Part shown: piece after piece, positions 50,605 through 60,300 of the stretch | Numbering within the stretch: the first letter of the stretch is position 1 | Layout of the letters: each line of letters opens with the position of its first letter | From: Coemansia sp. RSA 487 | Lineage: Eukaryota; Kickxellomycota; Kickxellomycetes; Kickxellales; Kickxellaceae | Direction: 5' to 3' | Assembly: GCA_027577595.1 (NCBI GenBank) | Contig: JANBRJ010000042.1 | Span: 1 to 64,000 of the forward strand | DNA length: 64,000 bases | Program-made: the position numbers and the translations under genes | The notes under the pieces: model-generated | What the model was told of the DNA's origin: nothing | Databases searched by the model: none | The model's input: the letters and a program-made list of their open reading frames with translations, nothing else

Positions 50605-52653
50605 TTACAGGCACAGCTTTTCTTCGACTGCAGCTGCCAAATCAACGTCTCCTGTGGCCCGCCGTATGTGTTGCTGTTGCGCTCTGCTGGATCTTCTGTT
50701 GCTTAACTTCCCATGCCCGCTGTGGTTGTGGTGCAATGATCGCCGCCGCCCATGCGACGACCTAGCGGTTTGTCTGCTGCTGTTGCTGCTGGGCTGCAAC
50801 GATGTATCGGTTGCTGGTGGAGAAGACGCTTGCAGCTGGTAGTTAGGTGCTTGGTTAGCAGACAGCTCATTCGACGACGCTACCACTGGAGGATTCTGGT
50901 GGCCGTATTGTTGTAGTTGGTGTGATGCCATATGCGATGCCATATGCGATGCCATGTGCGATGCCATGTGCGCGGCAATTGCTGGTTGCTGGTCTGGCGA
51001 ATAAGCCAGCTGCGGCGATCCTGGCGGCATCGGAAGCGGCGACACGTACCCAGACGAGTGGGCATACCCAACAGGCGAAGCGTAGCCGACGGGTGATGCG
51101 TACCCTGACGATGGAGCATACCCCGGGAACGGTCCAGGCACCGCGTAAATGCCGCCTGGCGGGCTGGCCGCATATCCCTGGGGATGGTGGTGATGGTGGT
51201 GGTGATGTGGCAATGTGCCGGCAGCAAGGATCGGCGAATGCGGCATGGTCAGCGATGGCGGGGATCCGGAAGCCACAGAAAGGCGCCGCTGGTCGTGTGG
51301 CGAGTGTGCAACATGGCCCACTGCATCGAACGCGTGGAGAGTGGGCGGCGACCCAGCTGCTGCCGGCGAGTACAGAAGCACGGGGCTCCACATCAGTGGT
51401 GACGTGCTGGTAGACCGCACAAAGACCGCGTCTTCTATGCGGGGACTGGTACCGGTTTCGGCATTGACATGCTTTTTCAGCTGCTTTTGGCCTTCAGAAT
51501 CCGCAATCCGCGGCATCAACGGCCCTGGTGCATTGGGCAGCCGCATGCCCTTGAGTCTATCGATGACACACAAAGCGGTATCGCGGTCCGCCATGCGTGC
51601 AAACCCCGCACCTTTGTGCTGGCCTGTGACGGCGTCCCGCAAAATGCGCGCTGACACCACTTCGTGTGGCCTAATCAGCTCGGCAAGCGCCGCTTCGTCA
51701 ATCTCGGGCGGCAAGTTGGACACATACACGTTGGCGGAGCTTTTGTCTTGAAGCCGCTTGAGCCGCGCCTTGAACGAATCACGCGCCAACGTTGATTCGT
51801 ACCCCTGAGAAGCAAACCCGCGGATCGCACGTGCAGCCTGCTCGGCGGTCCGGTACTTGACAAACCCGTACCCCTTGCATTTGCCTGTGGCCTCATGGAT
51901 GATCGACTTGGACGACTCTATTTCACCGTACGCACACGCTAGTTGCACCAGTGTGTCGTCATTGCACTCCTCTGGCAAATTGCGGATGTATACGTTGCGT
52001 GCGTCCACAGCTTCCACGGCGGATGCATGCGCCAAACCTGCCGCATCTGAGGTTAATAGGGGCCCTGCAATCATCGGTGGGCTTCCCACCATGTCATGCT
52101 CATAGTGGCGGATCCGTGTATGCGCTGCCCCTGCTACAGGGATAGGTGCTGCGTTTGGTGGTGATCCGCCTGCAACCCATGCGTCGCTGCCGGGCCCTGC
52201 AAGCGGTGCCATTTGCGGTGATCCTGAGGGCGATACTGCGCCCATGGGTGCAGGCATGTAGTACCCGTATGCCGGGATCTGCTGGTGCTGGTGCTGGTGC
52301 TGCTGCTGGTGCTGCTGGTGCTGCTGCTGCTGCTGCTGCTGTTGGGCAATTGCCGCAAGCCCGCTTGCGCCTGAGCCCACGGGCGAACCTGCTACCGCCG
52401 TTGCATACCCGCTGCTTAGTGGCGATGCTGCCATATCATGTGCTGTCGTTTGCGAGTACGTTACGTATGGCTGCTGGTGATGCTGTGGGTAGTAGTATGG
52501 CGGGCTGTGGTACGCATGGTAGATGCGTGCATGCACAGAATTACTGTCGGCTTGGGGCATAGCAACCGGACCTACGGATGGCGCTGAAGCAGCAACGACG
52601 GGTACTGGCGATGTGCTGTTGTCTGGCAAAGTATCGGCCCCTATTGATGGCAT
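50605..52653 (-). CDS. RNA-binding protein with two RRMs, RBMS/MSSP-like
   Basis: A single exon of 682 aa from the ATG at 52653 (the frame continues upstream without ATG). The N-terminal ~210 residues are Gln/His/Pro-rich. RRM1 (~220-300): NVYIRNLPEECNDDTLVQLA with RNP1 GKCKGYGFVKY. RRM2 (~310-385): NVYVSNLPPEIDEAALAELI with RNP1-like QHKGAGFARM. This tandem, with 'GFARM' in RRM2, is typical of RBMS proteins, which bind A/U-rich single strands and regulate mRNA. The C-terminal ~290 residues are low-complexity (His runs, GYASPVGYASPVGYAHSSGY, four HMAS units) and may drive condensate formation. The target RNAs are unknown. Proteins with this layout act in stress or development in fungi, but that is inference. 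Confidence 0.8.
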   Translation of the reverse strand: MPSIGADTLPDNSTSPVPVVAASAPSVGPVAMPQADSNSVHARIYHAYHSPPYYYPQHHQQPYVTYSQTTAHDMAASPLSSGYATAVAGSPVGSGASGLAAIAQQQQQQQQHQQHQQQHQHQHQQIPAYGYYMPAPMGAVSPSGSPQMAPLAGPGSDAWVAGGSPPNAAPIPVAGAAHTRIRHYEHDMVGSPPMIAGPLLTSDAAGLAHASAVEAVDARNVYIRNLPEECNDDTLVQLACAYGEIESSKSIIHEATGKCKGYGFVKYRTAEQAARAIRGFASQGYESTLARDSFKARLKRLQDKSSANVYVSNLPPEIDEAALAELIRPHEVVSARILRDAVTGQHKGAGFARMADRDTALCVIDRLKGMRLPNAPGPLMPRIADSEGQKQLKKHVNAETGTSPRIEDAVFVRSTSTSPLMWSPVLLYSPAAAGSPPTLHAFDAVGHVAHSPHDQRRLSVASGSPPSLTMPHSPILAAGTLPHHHHHHHHPQGYAASPPGGIYAVPGPFPGYAPSSGYASPVGYASPVGYAHSSGYVSPLPMPPGSPQLAYSPDQQPAIAAHMASHMASHMASHMASHQLQQYGHQNPPVVASSNELSANQAPNYQLQASSPPATDTSLQPSSNSSRQTARSSHGRRRSLHHNHSGHGKLSNRRSSRAQQQHIRRATGDVDLAAAVEEKLCL
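50924..50971 (-). repeat. 12-bp tandem repeat, 4 units, in the RBMS-like gene
   Basis: Plus-strand unit GATGCCATRTGC repeated exactly at 12-nt spacing, two units with A and two with G at the variable base; it encodes repeated His-Met-Ala-Ser on the minus strand. Confidence 0.9.
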
Positions 52654-54067
52654 TATGGAGAGATGGATATAGTTGAAAATAGTGATCACTTATTTGTAGA
52701 AATAGCAGAAGAGGAAAAAAAAGAAAGCGGCACAAAAGATGAAATTGCACAAAAACAAATAACAAATACTGGGTTGATCCTTTTTGTATTTCCCCCTTTT
52801 GCTTTATTAGAAGGGGGGAGTTTCTTTGGCTCTTTGAAACTCTTCTCCCCTTCCCCAAAAACCCTTCTCGTTCTTACGCCTTACTTCTAGCGAGAGTTTC
52901 CTTGAGGTATCGATAGCATTTGCACAATGCTTGGCACTTGTTATAAAAAGTTCCTCTGTGAAGCCCGCCGCCTCCTTTTGAAACTCATGTAAAAAAACGC
53001 CTCCCCCTGTCTTTCCCACTCAGTCCGATATTGCAAAGGATATCGGCCATTTCAAGCTCCGCAACCATTTTTTGCTTCTTCCACAGTGTGCTTTTGGAAT
53101 AACCAGGGCTGACTTACCAACTTTTATCGTTCGCTCGTGTTCAACCGCACTCATCCTACTTGGTATATAAAAACAAACGTTAGTAAATAATAAAGTGAAA
53201 AAGAAAGAGGCGTAGATAAACAGTCCAAATAGAAAATGAGGTTTGTTGAGGCAATCTCTATTGTCCTTTTTTCCTCACTGTCCGGAAAAAGGCAGCAACA
53301 GAAGCATTCAATTTTGCAGACACCATCTGCACAAAGCAATTACAGAGTTCCAAGAGCCTTTCTTGTTTTTTACCAAAAGGGATTGAGGCAAAAAGCCTCA
53401 GTCCCCCACCATGTTCTGCAAGTTTTGGTCCTTATTTGTCAGATCCAGCTTCTGAGTTATCGTAGTAACGTCCACTCCAGAAACCTGACTTTGAATACAA
53501 GAGTACCATTGCCTGGTTGTGCTGCGCAATGTGGCTTGTTAACAGCACTTCCTCCCTCTTTGTTTTTGAGCCTCTTGTTTCTTGGTTTATTTGCACAATG
53601 TCTTGTGCGGCATTTTGTCAGTAAGCGCAAGTCTTATTTATTTTGGTTCCTGTACCGTCTGCACGGTGCTGTGTCTGTTTATCATCTTCATATTTGCAGA
53701 TTCCTGTTTGTCAACAAGAAACACATATCCGCCGGCTGCACCAAAGCACTGAATTTATCATACCTTCTGCATCAATCGTCTTGTGTTATCCGCATCCTCT
53801 GGTGGTTTTGACAGATGTTATTATCCGCCTCCTCTCTAGTTTCTTAATCATTTCTCCTTGGCTGATCTGATCAGGAAAATAATGATATGTGGCTAGGGTT
53901 ACGTGATATGCTTTGTTGCAGATCCAGCCAATAGGCTCCAGCCATGATATTACCCTACATTTTCGTAGGTTGTTGAACCTGTATGCATTCCTGTGTTGAC
54001 ATTTAGGCTTCCGCTTTCTCTTTTCCAGATTTCTCCATCTACACATCAAAATTCAAACACCAGCTCA
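52654..54067. other. Divergent promoter region of the RBMS-like and beta-COP genes (1.4 kb)
   Basis: A 191-codon plus-strand frame at 53236-53811 has an ATG and a TATA-like TATATAAAA about 70 nt upstream (~53163), plus a hydrophobic start, but the amino-acid mix and codon choice look non-coding, so it is not called as a gene. Another TATAAAAA occurs near 52942. Nothing else is recognised. Confidence 0.45.
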
Positions 54068-57010
54068 ATGATGGCAACGACTGCTACCGCCGCCGGCAGC
54101 GCACCCACGGACGCATGCTACATGCTGATTCATCCGCGTTTCGATGTCGAGACACCCAATCTGCAAACGCTTCGGCGCGACCTTGAGCGCGGCACTGACC
54201 AAATAAAAAGCGAGGCGCTCCAACAAGTCATCACTGGCACACTACAGGGCGAGAACTACGAAACACTGCTGATGCACATTATTCGCTTTGTCATGCCCAC
54301 ACGCAACAAGGCGCTGAAGAAGATCCTGCTGTTCTACTGGGAAGTCTGCCCCAAGTACGCAGCTGATGGGTCACTGAAGCAGGAGACAATTCTTATTTGC
54401 AACGCCTTACGTAACGACCTCCAGCACCCGAACGAGTATATCCGCGGCGCAACTCTGCGCCTCCTGTGCAAGCTGCGCGAGGCAGATATTCTGGAGCCGC
54501 TCATTGGCCCGACGCGCAGCTGCCTCGAGCACAGACACGCATATGTGCGCAAGAACGCGGTGCTGGCAGTCGGGTCCATTTACCACCACCTACCGCAGCT
54601 CATCCCAGACGCTCCCGCCCTGGTCAAGGAATTTCTTGACGCCGAGGCCGACATGATTTGCCGGCGTAACGCACTTGATGTGCTTGCTGTAAATGCGCCC
54701 CTGGTCGCCGTGCAGTGGCTCAAGGAGAACGCACGCATGGTCTCCAGCACCGATGCTCTGCTGCAGCTCAGCGTAATCGACCTGATCCGCCGCACATCGC
54801 GCGAGTTCAGCGGCGAAAAGTCTCTGTTCATCCGCTGCATCTTTGAACTCCTCAACGCACCCGGCAGCGCAGTCAACTACGAAGCGGCAGCCACGCTAGT
54901 CACGCTGACGGCAAACCCGGTGGCGGTTAAGGCAGCTGCGACGTGCTACATCTCACTGGCCAGCAAGGAGTCGGACAACAACATTAAGATCATCGTGCTG
55001 GAGCGGCTGGATCAGCTGCGCACACGCCACGAGGGCATCATCGACGACCTGGTTATGGATCTGCTGCGCGTGCTGGGTACGCCCGACTTGGACGTCCGCC
55101 GCAAGGTGCTGGCCATTGTCATGAAACTTGTGTCGCGTCGTAACGTCGATGATGTCATCTCGGTTCTGAAGAAGGAGCTGTCCAAGACCGTGGAGAATAG
55201 CGACTACGACTCGTCGTCCGAGTACCGCTTGCTGCTGATCCAGACCATACATTCGTGCGCAGGGCAGTTTCCCGAGATTGCAGCCAGCGTTGTGCAGCTG
55301 TTCTTGGACTCGATTTCCGAGTTTGGCGCCTCGTCCGCTACCGACGCGATTGTGTTTATCCGCGAGGTTGCTGAGAACTACCCGGATCTGCGCAAGAGCA
55401 TCATCCAGCACCTTGTAACTAGCTTCCTCGACTTCAGGACGGGCAAGGTGCTGCGTGGCGCGCTGTGGATCCTGGGGGAGTATGTTGATTCGGCAGACGA
55501 GGTCCGCGACGTGTGGACCAAGCTGCGCGAGGCTATTGGCGAGCTTCCGCTGCTTGCTGCGGAGCAGCGCGAGCTCGAAGCCGAGAGAGACAAAGACGGA
55601 GAGAACGCTTCTTCATCTGCAGACGCTACAGCAGCATCCCAGCCTGCATCATCTTCGGCCTCGCGCCGTATCCTGGCAGACGGCACGTACGCAACAGAAT
55701 CGTCGCTGACTGCAAAGACTGCCGACACACAGGCTGCGCTGAAGCTTGACTCGAAGCCGCCCCTGCGTGCGGTTCTTCTGCACAGCGACTTTTTCACAGG
55801 CACAGTGCTGGCAAGCACGCTGGCCAAGCTTGTGCTGCGGTACGCGCAGACCAAGAGCTCAAGCGATGAGGATGAGGCGCAGCTCAACTCGCTGCGTGCC
55901 GAAGCGATGCTGATCATGGCAGGCGTGATCCGGATTGGGCAGTCGGCGTTTGTGACGACGCCAATCGACGAGGACTCGTACAGCCGCGTGCTTGCATGCA
56001 TCCGCGCGCTCGAGTACATGGATGAGGACTCTGAGGTTCTTGGTGATGCGTTCATCCGCGACTCGCAGAGCGCGTTTTCACAGCTGGTCAAGGGCGAGGC
56101 GAAGCGCGCCAAGGACGAGGCGAAGCAGTCGAGCAAGGACAGCGCGGTGCAAGTCGATGACAGCATATCGTTTGGGATGCTGCAGTCGGCCGAGAAAACG
56201 GTGGCAGCCGATGCGGAGACGCTGGAGCGCGACATCGAGGTGGCGATGGGCGAGGCCGAGGGCCAGGGCGCCGTGTCCAAGCTCGACAGCGTGGTGCAGC
56301 TGACAGGATTCTCCGACGCGGTCTACGCCGAGGCCTACGTCAGCGTCAACCAGTACGACATTCTTCTGGACATTATGGTGGTCAACCAGACGAACCTGAC
56401 GCTGCGCAACCTGGCGGTGGAGTTCTCGACGCTGGGCGACCTGAAGCTGGTTGAAAAGCCGACGACGTACAACGTCGGGCCGTACTCGTTCTCGAGCGTC
56501 AAGGCCAGCATCAAGGTGTCGTCGACCGAGACCGGCGTCATCTTTGGGACGATTGTCTACGACGGGCCCGGAGTCAACGACAACCACTGCATAGTGCTGA
56601 ACGAGATCCACGTGGATATTATGGAATACATCAGGCCCGCGCGGTGCGACGAGGTGCAGTTCCATGCAATGTGGACCGAGTTCGAGTGGGAAAACAAGGT
56701 CAACATGGCGCCGATGCGCGAAGCCGCCGAGAATCTGGACCTGCGCTCGTGCTTGCAGCATATCATGAAGACAACCAACATGGCGTGCCTGACGCCCGAG
56801 AATGCGCTTGCTGGTGACTGCGGCTTCCTTTCGGCCAACCTGTACGCACGCTCCATTTTTGGCGAGGACGCACTGGCGAACATCTCCCTTGAGAAGCAGA
56901 GTGACTCACTGCCTATCACAGGCCATATCCGCATCCGCGCAAAGACCCAGGGCATTGCGCTGAGCCTGGGCGACAAGATCTCGGCTGCAAAGATTTCGCT
57001 GACCGAGTAG
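54068..57010 (+). CDS. SEC26: Coatomer subunit beta (beta-COP)
   Basis: A single exon of 980 aa (yeast Sec26 973, human 953). Start is the first of two adjacent ATGs at 54068; the frame upstream has none. The adaptin-like HEAT solenoid occupies residues ~20-530 (LQTLRRDLERGTDQIKSEAL, VMPTRNKALKKILLFYWEV, NEYIRGATLRLLCKLREADI, LRGALWILGEYVDSADEVRD). An acidic/Ser/Ala linker (~525-570) leads to the coatomer beta C-terminal region (DILLDIMVVNQTNLTLRNLA) and appendage platform (WTEFEWENKVNMAPMREAAE; SIFGEDALANISLEKQSDS). It is part of the COPI coat for Golgi-to-ER and intra-Golgi transport and binds ARF1 and cargo. Well conserved throughout; nothing abnormal. Confidence 0.97.
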   Translation: MMATTATAAGSAPTDACYMLIHPRFDVETPNLQTLRRDLERGTDQIKSEALQQVITGTLQGENYETLLMHIIRFVMPTRNKALKKILLFYWEVCPKYAADGSLKQETILICNALRNDLQHPNEYIRGATLRLLCKLREADILEPLIGPTRSCLEHRHAYVRKNAVLAVGSIYHHLPQLIPDAPALVKEFLDAEADMICRRNALDVLAVNAPLVAVQWLKENARMVSSTDALLQLSVIDLIRRTSREFSGEKSLFIRCIFELLNAPGSAVNYEAAATLVTLTANPVAVKAAATCYISLASKESDNNIKIIVLERLDQLRTRHEGIIDDLVMDLLRVLGTPDLDVRRKVLAIVMKLVSRRNVDDVISVLKKELSKTVENSDYDSSSEYRLLLIQTIHSCAGQFPEIAASVVQLFLDSISEFGASSATDAIVFIREVAENYPDLRKSIIQHLVTSFLDFRTGKVLRGALWILGEYVDSADEVRDVWTKLREAIGELPLLAAEQRELEAERDKDGENASSSADATAASQPASSSASRRILADGTYATESSLTAKTADTQAALKLDSKPPLRAVLLHSDFFTGTVLASTLAKLVLRYAQTKSSSDEDEAQLNSLRAEAMLIMAGVIRIGQSAFVTTPIDEDSYSRVLACIRALEYMDEDSEVLGDAFIRDSQSAFSQLVKGEAKRAKDEAKQSSKDSAVQVDDSISFGMLQSAEKTVAADAETLERDIEVAMGEAEGQGAVSKLDSVVQLTGFSDAVYAEAYVSVNQYDILLDIMVVNQTNLTLRNLAVEFSTLGDLKLVEKPTTYNVGPYSFSSVKASIKVSSTETGVIFGTIVYDGPGVNDNHCIVLNEIHVDIMEYIRPARCDEVQFHAMWTEFEWENKVNMAPMREAAENLDLRSCLQHIMKTTNMACLTPENALAGDCGFLSANLYARSIFGEDALANISLEKQSDSLPITGHIRIRAKTQGIALSLGDKISAAKISLTE

Positions 57011-57362
57011 GCTTTTCTTTTATCGATATCTCTTCCTCTTTGATCCATCACCAACATTCACAAAACCTACTGAAACATTGTCAGTCTTGAATTCTGTAGT
57101 GTATGCCCACAACATCAGATGCAGATGGGCCCATTTTTCCGATGTTCTCCAGGGAAACCCAGACTTTTTCGCATCTTTTGCTTTTCGCTTTCTCTTCCTT
57201 TTTCTTTTGCAACTGTAAATCGGTCCTTTTTTTTTTTTTTATAAAACCTCATATGTTTCTCTTTTAGTTCAGAAAAACTCTTTATTCATATGCGCTCCTT
57301 TTGCCTAGCTATATACTAAGGCATACTTTTAGTCTATTTACCTTTATTTTTATATTATTAGC
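57011..57362. other. Intergenic region between beta-COP and TOR
   Basis: 350 nt, T-rich, no gene; includes the beta-COP 3' UTR and the TOR leader. Confidence 0.6.
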
Positions 57363-60300
57363 ATGGTCGAATTACTAAGACCTGACGTACTTGCGCATAT
57401 ACGGTCAAAGTAAGCATTTACGATAAAGAGGATTCTTATTGCATTACCAGCATAGCAGTGGTATGCTAGATTGGAGTTTACCAATTACTTACTAATCCAA
57501 ATCGCTTTAACTGGTGGTGGAGCAAGCTTCATTTTGTATAGGGATGCAGCGGAGCGTGTCAGTGGAACAGTATATCTACGCAACCAGGTAAAGTAAACAG
57601 CTCTTCTCGTGTGAAATTCTAGCAACACAAAGCGTGGACGAACTTATTTCTTTTTCGCAAATTTAAAGTTACTTGTTTCTTGCGTTTCCGCTAATGTGCG
57701 TTTTCTTCTTTTGCAAAATACTAAGAACCTTTTCTCTCGCAGAGGGGTTTGCTTTATTTATCCTTGATTTCTCTCCCCGCCTACTTTTGTTATACCGATG
57801 CTCAGTAGATTGCGCTTGCCGAGGCTAGCGGCAAGCACGGAAGCCAAAACCCCGTATATGTCGAGCTTAATGCAGCGATAATGAAACTTGTCCACGCCAC
57901 AGATGCCCAGGACCGTTTGGCGTGCACATCCATTCTGCGCGCACTAATCGACATCGATATACTTGAGGACACACAAAAGATTCGCATCTCCGCACAAGTA
58001 AAAACACTCATCTCCGGAAACAACATGACCGTTTGCTCGGAGGCCATTGATATATTTGGAAAGCTGCTGCAGAAGAAATGGGCCGTTGTCATGTCGTCTG
58101 TCGAGCCCGAGGTAAGCCGGTGTTTGGAGTGGCTGGCTAGCGATCGCAGTGAGGTGCGGCGGATAACTGCGCTGCGCTTCATCGAGGTTCTTTGCGTCGG
58201 TGCGCCAACATCACTGTACTCGTATATTCCCAAAATACTGACGTCGCTCAGCCAGCCAATGCGCGACCACCGTATGGAAATGCGGAATGCCGCCGCGCGC
58301 ACGCTTGGAGCCTGCCTGGATCTCGTGCCGATGCAGGACCAGACAACGCGCAACCCGTGGCTGAACTACCTGTTCGAGGAGCTCCAGCGCGGCTACCAGT
58401 CCGGCACCATCGAGGGGTTCCATGCAGCGCTGCTGATATGCCAGGAGCTGGTTCTGCATGGCGGAATGTACATGCAATCACATTATACCAACGCCAGCGA
58501 TATGGCGCTGAAGCTCAAGGACCACCGCGACCCGGTCGTACGTAAGGCTGCAATCAACCTCCTTCCGACTCTTGCGCGCTACAGCCCCCAGGATTTTGCA
58601 CGGCTCAATGTTGGCGGCGAGACGTTGATGGCCCGCGCCTGTAACTACCTTGTCACGATGTCGCGAAGCAACAGCGCCGACCGCGCAACGGCCTTCCTGG
58701 CGCTTGCGCACATCGCGCAGTCATGCAGCTCTGACTTTCGTGTATATTTGGAGCCCACGACTCGCGCAATCAGGGATGTTCTGATCCAGCGCGTAAAGCT
58801 GCGTGCGCCGCTTACAGCCGAGCCCGATGAGACGGCGGTTGCCATCCTGCAGGCGATAGCTATCCTTGCATCGGCAATGGGTCCCGCGCTGACACGGTAT
58901 ATGCGCGAGATCCTGGATCTGATGTTCACCACCGGTCTGAGCCAGGCGCTGTGCGACTCTTTGGCTGTTCTTGAGCGCGAGGTTAGCCAGCTGCAGCCTG
59001 CGATTCAGGACAGGCTGCTGGATATGGTGTCGATCATTCTGGTCAACGTGCCGTTCCGCCCGATGCAGCCGAGCCTCGACAGACTGGAGCAGCGGATGGG
59101 GGCGGCGTCCTTGCACTATGCGCTGACACCAGGCGGTGCCAACGGCGTTGGAAGCGGTGCTGGCAGCAGCATCAACGGCGTGAATGGAAGCATGTCAGCA
59201 TCAGGGCTGGGTCTTGGTTCTGGCGGAGCAGGAGCAGGAGTAGGAGGCCCTGCCGAAATCAATGGAAACATGCGGGTTTCGGCATCCGTCAACGGCGTCG
59301 GTGGCAATGCTGCTGGTTCTGGAGAGCCAGTCTCGATTGTCGTTGCCACGGCGAACAGCATGACAGTGACAGCTGACGTAATCGTGCTGGCGCTACATAC
59401 GCTAAGCAGCTTCAAGTTCAGCGAAGAAAACCTGTCCGAGTTTGTTCGCAACGGTATTCTCCAGTACCTGGGCCACAGAAACGCCCAGGTCCGCAAGGAG
59501 GCGATTAACGCTGTGTCGCACATTGTTCTGTCGGACCCGCTGTACAAGACCATGGCAGGCGCGGGGGTCGAAGTGGCAAGCGAGGTTGTGCAGAGGCTGG
59601 TTGTGACGGCCGTCACAGACCTCGACCCCGAGGTGCGGCTAGCGGCGGCAACGATGCTGAAGAGAGGCACGTGCTTTGACTTCCACATGGGAAAGGCACA
59701 GAACATCCAAAGCCTGTTTCTCTTGCTGAACGACGAGGTCTTTGAGGTGCGGCTGACGATTCTGGAAGTGATCGGGCGGCTGGCCAACATGAACCCAGCA
59801 CACGTCATGCCATCGCTCCGGCGTATGGTTGTTCAGCTGCTGACCGAGCTGGAGTTTGCGCAGACAAACACCGAGCGCGAGGAGTGCATCCAGCTGATCA
59901 TGATTCTAGTGTGTGCTGCCGAGAACTGGGTGCGCCCGTACGTTGGCGACATATTCCGCACTATCTTGCCGCGCATCGATGACGGCCCACCGCAGCTCTC
60001 GAGCAGACTGCTGGATACAGTTGCTGCCCTGGCGCGCGTCGGTGGCAGCGACCTCGTACCTCACATTGACAAACTCCTGTCCAGCATCATGAACGCACTG
60101 AGCGACACCACAAATACGCAGAAGCACGTGTCGGCGCTGAGGGCGCTTGGCAACTGCGCCAGCTTCTGCGGAATGGTCATCACGCCATATGTCGAATACC
60201 CGCGTCTGTTTGATATCTTGGCCGGCATGCTTAAGAACCAGTCGGACAAAGAGCTGCGGCTAGAGGTCGTCCGTGTAATCGGTGCGCTTGGCGCGATTGA

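Noticed and set aside
53236-53811. 191-codon plus-strand frame with ATG, hydrophobic start and a TATA-like site upstream
   Set aside because: Codon choice and amino-acid mix are unlike genes in this window and no domain is seen; kept as a possibility only. Expression data would settle it.
58192-58545. Frames on both strands across 57.8-64 kb, e.g. 61144-61944 minus
   Set aside because: Shadows of the TOR reading frame, which matches TOR along its whole length.
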